A stretch of 64,000 nt of DNA. Origin: Edwardsiella anguillarum ET080813 (GTDB taxonomy: Bacteria; Pseudomonadota; Gammaproteobacteria; Enterobacterales; Enterobacteriaceae). A program made the translations under genes and the position numbers. Below are positions 26,425-35,161 of the stretch, in pieces. The stretch lies in NCBI RefSeq assembly GCF_000264765.2, contig NZ_CP006664.1, positions 186,001-250,000 of the forward strand, read 5' to 3'. How positions within the stretch are numbered: the first letter of the stretch is position 1; each line of letters begins with the position of its first letter. The notes beneath the pieces are model-generated. The model saw nothing but the letters and a program-made list of their open reading frames with translations, searched no databases and was not told the DNA's origin.

Positions 26425-27558
26425 CTATGCGGATACGCGCACCAGCAGCGTAAGGACCTCATAGTGCGCGGTATGGGGAAACATATCGAACAGACGGACC
26501 TTGTCGATCCGGTAGTCGGCCAGACGCTCAATATCCTGCACCATGCTCTGGGCATTGCAGCTGGAGTACAGAATATAGGGCGGCGCCATGCGGTTCAGAT
26601 AGTCGCACAGCGCCGCACCGATGCCGCGCCGCGGCGGGTTCACCAGCACCAGCTGCGGCACCGCGCTGCGCGCGTCGGCAAAGGCGCTGGAGTCCAGGGC
26701 GGCGAAGCTGACCTGCGTGAGCCCCAGCTGGGCCGCGGAACGGCGGGCGCAGGCGATGGCCTCGGCGCTGATCTCAATGCCGGTCAGCGTCATCTCCGGA
26801 GTCGCACAGTGCAGGCCAAACCCCCCGACGCCGCAAAACAGATCCCACATCTCCGTAACTCCCAGCGCCTGAACCCAGTCGCGCGCCTGCGCGTACAGCG
26901 CCTGAGCCACCGAGGGGTTGGTCTGAAAGAAGCTCTGCGGACGGATATAGAGCGGCACGCCGTTAAAAGACTCGCTCAGCGCCTGCTGCGACGTCAGAAA
27001 AATCTCCCGCTCGCCCTCCAGAATGGCCATGTGCACCGGCTGGATATTGACGCTGATCACCGCCAGCTGCGGCAGCTGCGCCTGTAGCCACGGCAGCGCC
27101 TGACGCAGCTGCGCCAGCTTGGCCTCCGAACGCAGCACAAAGCGCAGCATCATCTCGCCGCTGAGGCGGCTTTCGGTAAGCAGCAGGTACTTAAGCTCCC
27201 CGCGCCGACGCGCTACGCTGTAGGGAGTCAGGCCGGCGCGGGGAATAAAGGCCTTCAGCGCGGCGAAGACGGCGGAAAAGCTGTCCGGATACAGCGGACA
27301 ATCGCACAGATCCACCCCGCTGCCATCGCGCTGCAGCATACCCAACAGAGGGCGCTCGACGCTGCCGCTGACCACCATTTTCGCCTTGTTGCGCATCGCC
27401 TGCTCGGCGCTGGGCTGGGCGGGCAGCCACTGCGCAACGGGATGCCCGCTCAGCAGCGCGGCCAGGTGTCGCTGTTTATCCTCCAGCTGACGGGAATAGG
27501 GAATGGAGAGCCACTGGCAGGAATGACAGCGGTCCGCCTGATACTGGGCACAGTGCAT
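26425..27558 (-). CDS. rlmC: RlmC, 23S rRNA (uracil(747)-C(5))-methyltransferase
   Basis: 377 residues, E. coli length 375. The N-terminal Cys3, Cys11 and Cys14 ([16 protein letters not shown]) and a cysteine in VDLCDCPLY supply the [4Fe-4S] ligands of the RumA/RlmC family. SAM-binding motif I is [12 protein letters not shown], and the catalytic nucleophile cysteine is in [12 protein letters not shown]. It methylates U747 of 23S rRNA. It is convergent with the ogt-like gene, 25 bp between the stops. ybjO lies upstream as in E. coli. Confidence 0.95.
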   Translation of the reverse strand: MHCAQYQADRCHSCQWLSIPYSRQLEDKQRHLAALLSGHPVAQWLPAQPSAEQAMRNKAKMVVSGSVERPLLGMLQRDGSGVDLCDCPLYPDSFSAVFAALKAFIPRAGLTPYSVARRRGELKYLLLTESRLSGEMMLRFVLRSEAKLAQLRQALPWLQAQLPQLAVISVNIQPVHMAILEGEREIFLTSQQALSESFNGVPLYIRPQSFFQTNPSVAQALYAQARDWVQALGVTEMWDLFCGVGGFGLHCATPEMTLTGIEISAEAIACARRSAAQLGLTQVSFAALDSSAFADARSAVPQLVLVNPPRRGIGAALCDYLNRMAPPYILYSSCNAQSMVQDIERLADYRIDKVRLFDMFPHTAHYEVLTLLVRVSA

Positions 27559-27611
27559 CGCAACTCACTTGATGGAAATGAAAATGGAAACGGTCGGGGC
27601 GGAGGATTGTA

Positions 27612-28091
27612 TCACAGCCGCCGCCGGAAGTAGCGACGGCTGGCAAGGGGGATAAACAGCAGCGCCAGGATCAACAGATCGGGCAGCTTCTGCCCCAGTA
27701 GCGCGCGCACGATTTGGCCGCTGTCATCGCCGTCCACGCTGAAGAGTTCGGGGTGAAAGCCGCCGAGGGAGGAGCACAGCATATAACCGGTCACCAGCAG
27801 CTGGCAGCCGAGGTAGATCCCACGACCACGGGCGCTGCCGCGCATTACCGCCGCGCCGCAGCCCAGCTCGATCAGCCACAGCCCCAGACCGGCCAGCAGC
27901 AGCGCACCGCTCTCCCAGCTCTGCCAGGCGCCGCCGACAAAATCGGCGAGCCCCGCGCCCCCCAGCGTCACCAGCAGCAGCACGGCACCCGCCAGGCGAA
28001 TGCCGATAATCGCCATTCCGGCGACCAGGACCGGTACCGGTGCAAAACCTCTTCCATCGCTGCGTGGCAGCGCCTGAACCCTCTGCAGCAT
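27612..28091 (-). CDS. ybjO: YbjO family inner-membrane protein (DUF2593)
   Basis: About 159 residues with three to four hydrophobic helices. It matches YbjO in length, place next to rlmC and in conserved stretches: a PELFSVDGDDSGQIVRALL segment and a C-terminal QKLPDLLILALLFIPLASRRYF. Function is unknown. The frame is open back to a TTG at 28100, but ATG 28091 is preferred, with AGGGTTGGAT upstream. The potFGHI genes found next to it in E. coli are absent here. Confidence 0.85.
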   Translation of the reverse strand: MLQRVQALPRSDGRGFAPVPVLVAGMAIIGIRLAGAVLLLVTLGGAGLADFVGGAWQSWESGALLLAGLGLWLIELGCGAAVMRGSARGRGIYLGCQLLVTGYMLCSSLGGFHPELFSVDGDDSGQIVRALLGQKLPDLLILALLFIPLASRRYFRRRL

Positions 28092-28201
28092 ATCATCCAA
28101 CCCTGAGAAATACCGGGCTTTCTACTATAGGGATTCCGCACGGATGACACAAGTCAACCATGCAGATTCGGACGCGATGTCAATATGTTAGGCAATGAAG
28201 C

Positions 28202-28696
28202 TCAGTGGATAACCGGCCCGCTGACGCCGCTCTCGGCGCTAAACTCACCCTCGCCCTCTTCGCCTTCTCCCAGGAACAGCATACCGTTGGCCCGCGCCTC
28301 CATCATCACCATCGAGATCTGCTCTTCGCCCTGCTGCATAAAGGCGGCAAACTGCTCTTGGGATACGCCGACGCTGACATTCAGCGACATACAGGCAATA
28401 AACTTGGGTAAGTTGTCATCCTGGATATCGACAAAGGCCTTGACGCCCAGCGTACTGGCATTAATCTGGCTAAGATCGCCAACCAGCGCGATCAGCGCCG
28501 TAGGACGCGCCTCCGCCAGCGCGGTGAACAGGATGGTGTTATCGATCAGGTCGACCTTTGCGTCGAATACCCCGTCAAAATTCTGCATGTGCGGTAAATG
28601 CAGCGCCTGGCAGGAGTCACACTCAAAGAACGTGATGCCCAGTTGATCCAGCCAGTGCCGCAGCACATCCAGATCGGGGACGATTAGTGGATCCAT
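28202..28696 (-). CDS. ybjN: YbjN, type III secretion chaperone-fold regulatory protein
   Basis: 164 residues (E. coli 158), no signal peptide. The start MDPLIVPDLDVLRHWLDQLG and the middle FDAKVDLIDNTILFTALAEARPTA are typical of YbjN, which has a fold like type III secretion chaperones. In E. coli and Erwinia it affects motility, exopolysaccharide and stress responses through unknown partners. It lies between ybjO and the DUF4250 gene; the rimK gene that follows in E. coli is missing. The start codon follows AAGGTAGAGCGCT. Confidence 0.92.
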   Translation of the reverse strand: MDPLIVPDLDVLRHWLDQLGITFFECDSCQALHLPHMQNFDGVFDAKVDLIDNTILFTALAEARPTALIALVGDLSQINASTLGVKAFVDIQDDNLPKFIACMSLNVSVGVSQEQFAAFMQQGEEQISMVMMEARANGMLFLGEGEEGEGEFSAESGVSGPVIH

Positions 28697-28854
28697 AGCG
28701 CTCTACCTTACAAAGATAAATCAGGTAATAATAAACAGTCAGAAAGGGGGCATAGCTTACGGAACTTTATTCACTTTAGCCATGCCCAGGGGCAATAAAT
28801 TGCCCCGAGGTCGCGGTAAAAAGCCCCCGGCCGGCCAACCATCAGGAGACTGCC

Positions 28855-29049
28855 ATGCCGCTATCCCACTACGCCACGATGGAACCACTGATGCTGCTGA
28901 GCATCATTAATATGAAGCTGCGCGACGAGTGCGACTCGCTGCAGGCGCTGTGCGCCCGCTATGCGATCCCCCAGCCCCAGCTGGAGTCACGCCTGGCCGC
29001 CGTCGGCTTCCGCTACTACCGCGACAGCAACCAGTTCAGCGCCCGCTGA
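28855..29049 (+). CDS. DUF4250 family small protein
   Basis: 64 residues. The pattern PLMLLSIINMKLRDECDSL followed by a short helical region and GFRYYRDSNQFS at the end is the DUF4250 family, small cytosolic proteins of unknown function. The start codon has an excellent ribosome binding site (CAGGAGACTGCC), which supports that the short frame is translated. It is convergent with the frameshifted nfsA, 17 bp between stops. The C-terminal basic and aromatic residues suggest nucleic-acid or protein contact, but that is a guess. Confidence 0.8.
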   Translation: MPLSHYATMEPLMLLSIINMKLRDECDSLQALCARYAIPQPQLESRLAAVGFRYYRDSNQFSAR

Positions 29050-29066
29050 GCGTCGCGCTCCGGTGC

Positions 29067-29784
29067 TCAGTGGGTGATCCACCCCTGACGCTGCAGGTAG
29101 GCCAGCATAAAGGGACGCCGCTCCTTCTCCAGAGTACGGCTCATCTGCTCGCTCCAGCTCTCCTGGCGGGCGTTATCGCTACGCGTTGCATAATAGGCGG
29201 CGACGTGAGCGTCGTATTGCGCCAGCGCGGCGCGATCCAGCGGCTGGTAGCCATTCTCATGCACCAGAATGCTCAGCGGCAGGCGCGGCTTTTGCTGCGG
29301 ATGCTGCGCCGGATGTCCCAAACACAGCCCCACCAGCGGCAGGACGTGCTGCGGACAGCCCAGCAGCGTCGTCACCTGCTCAATATTGTTGCGTATTCCG
29401 CCAATAAATACCCCCCCCAGCCCCAGCGACTCGGCGGCCGTCAGCGCATTTTGCGCCATCAGCGCCGTGTCGACGCAGCCCAGCAGCAGCTGTTCAGCCG
29501 ACCCCAGCTCCGCCTGCGGAAAGATCTGATGGTGACGCTGAAAGTCTGCGCAGAACACCCAGAACTCGGCGGCGTCCAGCACATACTGCTGGCCGCCGGC
29601 CAACTCGACCAGCTGTTCACGTAGCGCGCGCGGTGATGCGGATAATCGACGTACACTGCAGAAAGCTGGACGACGACGTGGCCCGTGCCGCCTCCAGAAT
29701 AGACACTCGCTGCGCTTCTCCGATCGCCTCGGCGCTAAACTGGCGGATAGAACGGTGATCGCGCAGCAGATCGATGGTCGACAT
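29067..29784 (-). pseudogene. nfsA: Frameshifted nfsA (oxygen-insensitive NADPH nitroreductase)
   Basis: The first part, from ATG 29784, reads MSTIDLLRDHRSIRQFSAEA and continues through ARATSSSSFLQ to RITARAT, then stops. The rest of NfsA (EQLVELAGGQQYVLD to the end QRQGWITH) follows in another frame. The break is at about 29624-29632 in an alternating GC tract. Inserting one CG pair there gives I-T-A-R-A-L-R-E-Q-L-V, exactly the family sequence. The total would be 239 residues (E. coli 240). NfsA reduces nitroaromatics and activates nitrofurantoin, so this strain may lack that activity, unless the frameshift is a sequencing error or reversible slippage. Confidence 0.85.
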
Positions 29785-29932
29785 CATAACGAAACAGTGC
29801 TCCCCGGTAAGTTGCTTGAAACGGAAGGCCGCGCCGATGGCTGACGCGGCGGCGTAACGGGATCAGTCTACCCCTTTCCGCCCACCGGCGGAGACACCGC
29901 GTGCGCAGCCATCGGCCAAACCTTGTCATTGA

Positions 29933-29969
29933 ATAGATGAAATTTATCAAAGTAACAGGCAAATCCTAC
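29933..29969. promoter_or_regulatory. Putative OxyR site upstream of grxA
   Basis: Two 15-bp elements with the ATAGnTnnnAnCTAT layout separated by exactly 7 bp: the first (29933-29947) matches 9 of 10 defined bases, the second (29955-29969) 6 of 10. grxA is a classical OxyR-activated gene in E. coli. The site lies about 100 bp before the grxA start. Confidence 0.45.
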
Positions 29970-30071
29970 TTCTTTTTGCCGACGCTAACAGGCATAGTAA
30001 TCCCAATTCCGAGTGCCCACCGAACCCGGTCTGGATTCGCAGGCGCCTCTATCCCTTTAAGGAGTCCTACC

Positions 30072-30344
30072 ATGTTTGCTGTAATCTTTGGGCGTCCGGG
30101 CTGCCCCTACTGTGTCCGTGCAAAAGAGTTGGCTGAAAAACTGGCCGCCGAGCGCGACGACTTCACCTTCCGCTACGTCGACATCCATGCAGAAGGCATC
30201 AGTAAAGACGATCTCTCCAAGACCGTAGGCAAACCGGTAGAAACCGTTCCGCAGGTGTTCATCGATCAGCAGCATATCGGCGGCTGTACCGATTTTGAGG
30301 CCTATGCCAAAGCGCATCTGGGGCTGTTTGATAAGGCCGAATAA
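30072..30344 (+). CDS. grxA: Glutaredoxin 1
   Basis: 90 residues (E. coli 85). The dithiol active site CPYC is at residues 11-14 of a thioredoxin-like fold, and the cis-proline/glutathione-binding TVPQVFID and GGCTDFEA segments are present. It reduces ribonucleotide reductase, PAPS reductase and OxyR with glutathione as electron source. The frame is open back to 29937, but ATG 30072 follows AAGGAGTCCTACC and gives the family start. A cysteine replaces the usual tyrosine in the GGYTD motif (GGCTD). It is followed by a strong terminator. Confidence 0.95.
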   Translation: MFAVIFGRPGCPYCVRAKELAEKLAAERDDFTFRYVDIHAEGISKDDLSKTVGKPVETVPQVFIDQQHIGGCTDFEAYAKAHLGLFDKAE

Positions 30345-30358
30345 CGCGCCTGCACAGC

Positions 30359-30382
30359 AAAAAACCCGCCGCGGCGGGTTTT
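30359..30382 (+). terminator. Terminator after grxA
   Basis: AAAACCCGCC and GGCGGGTTTT form a near-continuous palindrome with a GC centre, followed by a T-run. It should act in both directions, also for ybjM on the other strand. Confidence 0.85.
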
Positions 30383-30434
30383 TTATTTTGCTGCGATGCT
30401 ATCGCCTAGAGCGGTAGGGATTAATCGGTCTAGG

Positions 30435-30812
30435 CTATCTCACCGCCCGCTGACCGCACAGCGTTGCGGCGAACCAATACAGCAGAGCGCCAAACACGCA
30501 CCAGAACACCATGCTGGCAGTGTAGGGCAGCAGTTGCAGCGGCGTTTCATCATCGGCCAGCCACAGCATATGCAGCAGTTGGCAAAACGTCGCTGACGCC
30601 AGCGCGCCGCAAAAGACCGTCAGCACCCGCTGACGGCGCGCCAGCGGACACAGGATAAACCCCGGCAGCATATACAGCAGCAGCCCCGGACGTACGCCCG
30701 GCGGCTCGGCGATACCGCCGTTGGCCTGGGTATAGCTGTGCGACAGCAAAAACAGTGCCGTCACCATCAAAAAACAAAGTATCAGGGTAAACCAACGCCG
30801 TCCGTTCGCCAT
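30435..30812 (-). CDS. ybjM: YbjM family inner-membrane protein
   Basis: 125 residues, the exact length of E. coli YbjM, with four hydrophobic segments. Shared features are the short basic N-terminus, the GLLLYMLPGFILCPLARRQRVL loop and MVFWCVFGALLYWF near the end. Position between grxA and ybjL is as in E. coli. Function is unknown. The frame is open to 30902, but ATG 30812 is preceded by GGGAGGGAGAAC and gives the family start. Confidence 0.85.
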   Translation of the reverse strand: MANGRRWFTLILCFLMVTALFLLSHSYTQANGGIAEPPGVRPGLLLYMLPGFILCPLARRQRVLTVFCGALASATFCQLLHMLWLADDETPLQLLPYTASMVFWCVFGALLYWFAATLCGQRAVR

Positions 30813-31116
30813 GTTCTCCCTCCCTATAGCGAAACGCTGAATCTGCTCCCCCCGAGACAGGCGCGCCTTATTCGGCGAGCCCGACGGCGGTGAACAAAGC
30901 ACTCCCCGGCGCAGAAAAACAACGAACCATCAATTGAGAACGGCTTTTTACTGGCTGTCAGCCTGTCAACCGTCTAAAATGGGCGGTCATACCCCGCGGG
31001 TATCCACCATTCACCAACGCAGCATCTTGGGTGAATTCTCTTATATTCTATGGTTGAATTTAGCTCTAATAGTCAATCATATCAAGAACCTGATAGTTAA
31101 CGATAAGTTATTCTAC

Positions 31117-32805
31117 ATGAATATTGATGTCGCTAGTTTGTTAACAGGCAATTATATCCTGCTGCTGTTCGTGGTACTGGCGCTGGGGCTTTGCCTCGGT
31201 AAGTTGCGCCTTGGCTCCATTCAACTGGGGAACTCCATCGGCGTGCTGGTGGTTTCCCTGCTGCTCGGACAACAGCACTTTTCAATGAACACCGATGCCC
31301 TCAACCTGGGGTTCATGCTGTTTATTTTCTGCGTCGGCGTCGAGGCCGGCCCCAACTTTTTCTCCATTTTCTTTCGCGACGGTAAAAACTATCTGATGCT
31401 GGCGCTGGTGATGGTTGCCAGCGCCCTGTGCATCGCGCTGGGGCTGGGTAAGCTGTTCCGTTGGGATATCGGCCTGACCGCTGGCATGCTGGCCGGCTCA
31501 ATGACCTCAACCCCGGTGCTGGTCGGCGCCGGCGATACCCTACGCCAGACCATGGCCGATAATCCCCAGCTGGGGCAGCTGCAGGATCACCTCAGCCTAG
31601 GGTACGCCCTGACCTATCTGGTCGGCTTAGTCAGCCTGATCTTTGGCGCCCGCTATCTGCCCAAGCTGCAGCACCAGGATCTGCCGACCTCCGCCCAGCA
31701 GATCGCCCGCGAGCGGGGGCTGGATAACGACACGCAGCGCAAAGTCTTTCTGCCGGTGATCCGCGCCTATCGCGTCGGTCCCGAGCTGGTCGCCTGGGCC
31801 GACGGTAAAAACCTGCGCGAGCTGGGCATATACAGCCAGACCGGCTGCTATATAGAACGGATCCGCCGCAACGGCATTCTGGCGACGCCGGACGGCGACG
31901 CCGTGCTGCAGGTCGGCGATGAGATAGCCCTGGTCGGCTACCCGGACGCTCACGCCCGTCTCGACCCCAGCTTCCGCAACGGCAAAGAGGTCTTCGACCG
32001 CGATCTGCTGGACATGCGCATCGTCACCGAAGAGATCGTCGTCAAAAACAGCAACGCCGTCGGCAAACGCCTGAGCCAGATTAAGCTGACCGACCACGGC
32101 TGCTTCTTAAACCGGGTGATCCGCAGCCAGATAGAAATGCCGATCGACGATAACATCGTGCTGAATAAAGGCGATGTGCTGCAGGTCAGCGGCGATGCCC
32201 GTCGCGTCAAGAGCGTGGCCGATCGCATCGGGTTTATCTCTATTCACAGCCAGGTCACCGACCTGCTAGCGTTCTGCGCCTTCTTTATCATCGGCCTGAT
32301 GATCGGCCTGATCACCTTTCAGTTTACCGGCTTCTCCTTTGGCATCGGCAACGCCGCCGGCCTGCTGTTTGCCGGCATCATGCTGGGCTTCCTGCGCGCC
32401 AACCACCCCACCTTTGGCTATATTCCCCAGGGGGCGCTCAATATGGTCAAAGAGTTTGGCCTGATGGTGTTTATGGCCGGGGTCGGCCTAAGCGCCGGTG
32501 CCGGTATGCGCCACGGGCTGGGTGAAGTCGGTGGGCAAATGCTGATAGCCGGGCTGATCGTCAGCCTGGTGCCGGTGGTGATCTGCTTCCTCTTCGGCGC
32601 CTTTGTGCTGAGGATGAACCGCGCGCTGCTGTTCGGCGCTATCATGGGGGCCCGTACCTGCGCCCCCGCCATGGACATCATCAACGATGCCTCGCGCAGC
32701 AACATTCCGGCCCTGGGCTACGCGGGGACCTACGCCATCGCCAACGTACTGTTGACGCTGGCCGGTACCCTTATCGTCATCGTCTGGCCCGGCGTGGTCG
32801 GCTAA
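31117..32805 (+). CDS. ybjL: YbjL, putative AspT/YidE-family transporter with TrkA_C domains
   Basis: 562 residues (E. coli 561) and strongly collinear. Two blocks of about five membrane helices flank two soluble RCK_C/TrkA_C domains (around 205-290 and 295-375), as in aspartate:alanine exchanger AspT-like proteins. Segments such as [20 protein letters not shown] and [19 protein letters not shown] are the duplicated pore motifs. Substrate unknown. The frame extends upstream to 30934, but the family start [17 protein letters not shown] is at ATG 31117. The gene is followed by a hairpin and then rybB, as in E. coli. Confidence 0.94.
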   Translation: MNIDVASLLTGNYILLLFVVLALGLCLGKLRLGSIQLGNSIGVLVVSLLLGQQHFSMNTDALNLGFMLFIFCVGVEAGPNFFSIFFRDGKNYLMLALVMVASALCIALGLGKLFRWDIGLTAGMLAGSMTSTPVLVGAGDTLRQTMADNPQLGQLQDHLSLGYALTYLVGLVSLIFGARYLPKLQHQDLPTSAQQIARERGLDNDTQRKVFLPVIRAYRVGPELVAWADGKNLRELGIYSQTGCYIERIRRNGILATPDGDAVLQVGDEIALVGYPDAHARLDPSFRNGKEVFDRDLLDMRIVTEEIVVKNSNAVGKRLSQIKLTDHGCFLNRVIRSQIEMPIDDNIVLNKGDVLQVSGDARRVKSVADRIGFISIHSQVTDLLAFCAFFIIGLMIGLITFQFTGFSFGIGNAAGLLFAGIMLGFLRANHPTFGYIPQGALNMVKEFGLMVFMAGVGLSAGAGMRHGLGEVGGQMLIAGLIVSLVPVVICFLFGAFVLRMNRALLFGAIMGARTCAPAMDIINDASRSNIPALGYAGTYAIANVLLTLAGTLIVIVWPGVVG

Positions 32806-32820
32806 CCCCGGCGCCTCGAC

Positions 32821-32848
32821 GTAAAAAAAAACGCATGACTTTTTTTAC
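32821..32848 (+). terminator. Terminator after ybjL
   Basis: GTAAAAAAA and TTTTTTTAC are inverted around a short centre, 16 bp after the ybjL stop, giving an AU stem with its own U-run. A weak stem, but placed where a terminator is expected just before the rybB promoter. Confidence 0.5.
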
Positions 32849-32856
32849 CGACGGCT

Positions 32857-32883
32857 GAACTTTCCTCGCCGCCGTCAGTCTGA
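32857..32883 (+). promoter_or_regulatory. SigmaE promoter of rybB
   Basis: GAACTT at 32857-32862 and TCTGA at 32879-32883 with a 16-bp spacer match the sigmaE consensus (GGAACTT, TCTGA/TCAAA). The expected transcription start G at 32890 is the first base of RybB, 7 nt downstream. rybB is a sigmaE target in E. coli and Salmonella. Confidence 0.8.
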
Positions 32884-32889
32884 ATTAGT

Positions 32890-32968
32890 GCCACTGCTTT
32901 TCTTTGACGTCCCCATATTGAGGAGCCCGATAATCCCGCCGCTTAGGTTCAAGGTTATCGGGTTTTTT
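32890..32968 (+). ncRNA. rybB: RybB small RNA
   Basis: The 79-nt segment begins GCCACTGCTTTTCTTTGA, the conserved 5' seed by which RybB pairs with many outer-membrane protein mRNAs. It goes on through TCCCCATATTGAGGAGCCCG and ends in the terminator stem CCCGATAA/TTATCGGG plus TTTTTT (32926-32968). The seed, the GAGGAGCCC loop and the GGTTCAAGG segment match E. coli RybB; stem bases differ by compensatory changes. RybB is Hfq-dependent and shuts down porin synthesis when sigmaE is active. Position after ybjL is conserved. Confidence 0.92.
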
Positions 32969-33025
32969 ATTGCCTGTAGAAAAATCACTTTATAATCAAG
33001 TTGTTATACAAGCAGCGTGTACGAT

Positions 33026-33076
33026 GTGGCGATAAAGTGGCGATAAAGTGGCGATAAAGTGGCGATAAAGTGGCGA
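33026..33076. repeat. Tandem 11-bp repeat GTGGCGATAAA, four copies plus a partial
   Basis: GTGGCGATAAA occurs four times exactly (33026-33069), then a 7-nt partial copy to 33076. The 11-bp period is about one DNA helical turn, so a protein binding each unit would line up on one face. It lies 58 bp beyond the rybB terminator, at the junction with AT-rich DNA leading to fimbrial cluster B. Confidence 0.9.
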
Positions 33077-33805
33077 CAGCAGCGTACCAGATGGCATCGC
33101 ATACCATTAACCGCAGCGATACGGACAACTCGCCTCCGGCAGATTCGTTATCGTTGATGATTATCTATAATTACTATCATTTGTAACTCATTAAGAAATA
33201 TTATCTATATCTATCCTCTGAGTAACCAAACAGAACCGCCTGTGCCTTAGGCATACATCTCTCCGCGCTAAAAACGCCATTCGATAAAAATGTCATTCAA
33301 TTATCTTTCAATAAGATCAATTCGGGCGAACTGACCATCACCCTAATAAGGACAATAAGGAAGCGCGTCCCGAACCACCAGGATGAGTAAACGACAGAGC
33401 GACGGCGTTACCGAGCCGTAGCATTGTCCCTGGGGGAGGGGTATTGACGCAGTATGAAAAAGGAGCGGCCGCCGATCAATCGACGAAAGACGGGCAATCC
33501 AAGCACCGGCCACACGGCCACTGCCCGCGCTCACATCAGGCTAAAACCAAACCAACTCGGGAGCGTTTAGATATATTCAGCGCATACGTATTTCACCATG
33601 CGCCGAGATTTTATGCTCAGATACGATTAGCAAGCCGTAGCGCCCAGCTATAGGCTAGCCGAATAAATAAAACAGAGCTAAAACAGGCGGTAGCAGGAAA
33701 AGCTCACGCTGACAAATATCATAGGGAAAATCAATCATAACATGCACCACACGCGACTGAGGAATTACACTGATTTAAAAAACGAAAACCTATAGATGAA
33801 AACTG
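33077..33805. other. AT-rich region before fimbrial cluster B regulators
   Basis: About 730 bp with no gene I can support. Short frames on both strands (such as 33343-33534 and 33444-33653) have no family features. The composition becomes AT-rich, like the fimbrial cluster, which suggests that the right border of the backbone is near rybB or the 11-bp repeat. Confidence 0.4.
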
Positions 33806-34378
33806 TCACGGAATCATCGTAACCCCTGAGGTAAACACGCGAAAATGATGCAAATGATTAAACCCCAAGGACTTTACCATCATTAATCTGCGCCCGTAGA
33901 ATGACTTTAGCTTCATTCCCAAACGCTTTGAGCGATAGCGTGCGTTATAGCTACACATTAACTCTTTAATTTGATTTTTATTCTCCTGACATTTTATGTC
34001 ATCTCGCTGAATTTGATGAAGTGATGCTCTACGCACAATAAATTCAATTTCTGAGGTTATCACTATCTTAATCAAATGAATAGGGAGAGCACCGCATACA
34101 GAAAAAATACGCCTATCCAAAACAATAGATTGCGATGGGATGCTTTGAGGATGGAGCACGATAATATGACAACCATAGCGTCGCAGTAAAGCATCAATGA
34201 CACCTAACTGGCTTGCCCAGCCTAACGTCGGCATCGTGCTGAGACAGAAAATCAAAACATCATCTGCATTAATATTACAACCATCATGATAATAATCAAC
34301 AGAAAACTGACACCCATCTAATAGATATTTTACTGACTCAACTTCTATCCAACTACAGCCATCAATAAATACCTTCAC
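33806..34378 (-). CDS. LuxR/RcsB-like putative regulator, last gene of cluster B
   Basis: 190 residues. The N-terminal two thirds are receiver-like (MKVFIDGCSWIEVESVKYLL, then a segment reading DDVLIFCLSTMPTLGW), but without a normal Asp/Lys set. The C-terminus (KELMCSYNARYRSKRLGMKL and FYGRRLMMVKSLGFNHLHHF) resembles a divergent LuxR-type helix-turn-helix of RcsB-like fimbrial regulators, where KxxRxxxMxKLG is usual. It is 450 bp downstream of the PapB-like gene, on the same strand. The function is inferred only from weak motif resemblance and context; a non-DNA-binding role is possible. AT-rich codon use fits the rest of the cluster. Confidence 0.55.
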   Translation of the reverse strand: MKVFIDGCSWIEVESVKYLLDGCQFSVDYYHDGCNINADDVLIFCLSTMPTLGWASQLGVIDALLRRYGCHIIVLHPQSIPSQSIVLDRRIFSVCGALPIHLIKIVITSEIEFIVRRASLHQIQRDDIKCQENKNQIKELMCSYNARYRSKRLGMKLKSFYGRRLMMVKSLGFNHLHHFRVFTSGVTMIP

Positions 34379-34828
34379 GGAAAACCTCTTGAAAATAAAA
34401 GTCCATCCATGGAAATATATGGAGATTATCTTTAATGCTTTTGCTAAAAATTTGGAAACACCAGAAGATACATCAGCAAGCTACCTATCGGCTTTACATC
34501 GATATAATTCCTATGCTGTATGTTATGTCCGATGATTTATATCAGAACAAATCCCGTAATATACTGGAGCATTTTTCATCAATAGTTCAAATCGCTGCTT
34601 TTTCTTCTTATACTAAGCCCAGTCAACAGACCTTAGCGCATCCAACGCGCTTAGATTGCGTACGATGACTTCATTCCATTATTATTTTCATTAATAGTAT
34701 TCGGCTAAATTTATACAATCGCTAACTTTATCACTACTGATTCAGGTTTAATCAGCCTATTTGGGTACATACCGATAGAAAACAACATGCAGTGATCATA
34801 CATAATATTGTTATTTTCTTCATAAAGA
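34379..34828. other. Intergenic region between the two regulator genes of cluster B
   Basis: 450 bp of AT-rich DNA, with no convincing gene. A 77-codon frame on the plus strand (34435-34668) has no recognisable feature. The size of the gap suggests that the LuxR-like gene has its own promoter. Confidence 0.4.
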
Positions 34829-35131
34829 CTATTTGTCATTTTTATTTTTCGCTAAGGAAAAATCATAGTATGGGCATAATTTCATCACTAGAACGCTGCA
34901 GTTATGTAACTGTTTTAGCTTTACAGAAAAATAGGAGAGGCTTACCGCATTAGTCTCACATAATGTTTTTCTTTTTTCACCACCAACCAAATATCTTTCC
35001 AATGCCATTATCACACGCTTGCTACGGATGCCACTTAATTCAACTAACATTTCAAAATGTTCGATGGGAACTTTTCCAGGATATAAAAACCGATCTATAT
35101 GTTTTCTATCGGATAGACGATTCTCATTCAT
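34829..35131 (-). CDS. PapB/FocB-family fimbrial transcriptional regulator
   Basis: 100 residues, the PapB size. The core GIRSKRVIMALERYLVGG followed by KRKTLCETNAVSLSYFSVKL matches the PapB region LVGGxxRKEVCEKYxMNxGYFSxxLxRL, including the cysteine and the helix-turn-helix. PapB-type proteins bind T-rich repeats, activate or repress pap-like operons and mediate cross-talk between fimbriae. In pap the gene is at the start of the operon; here it is close to the 3' end, 30 bp after the last subunit gene, so its level may follow operon transcription. The start follows AGAAGAGATGCTTT. Confidence 0.85.
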   Translation of the reverse strand: MNENRLSDRKHIDRFLYPGKVPIEHFEMLVELSGIRSKRVIMALERYLVGGEKRKTLCETNAVSLSYFSVKLKQLHNCSVLVMKLCPYYDFSLAKNKNDK

Positions 35132-35161
35132 AAAGCATCTCTTCTAAATTAAGATAACTGG

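Noticed and set aside
29735-29962. Possible ybjC upstream of nfsA
   Set aside because: The minus-strand frame here does not resemble YbjC (no hydrophobic helices) and overlaps the nfsA start; treated as a shadow.
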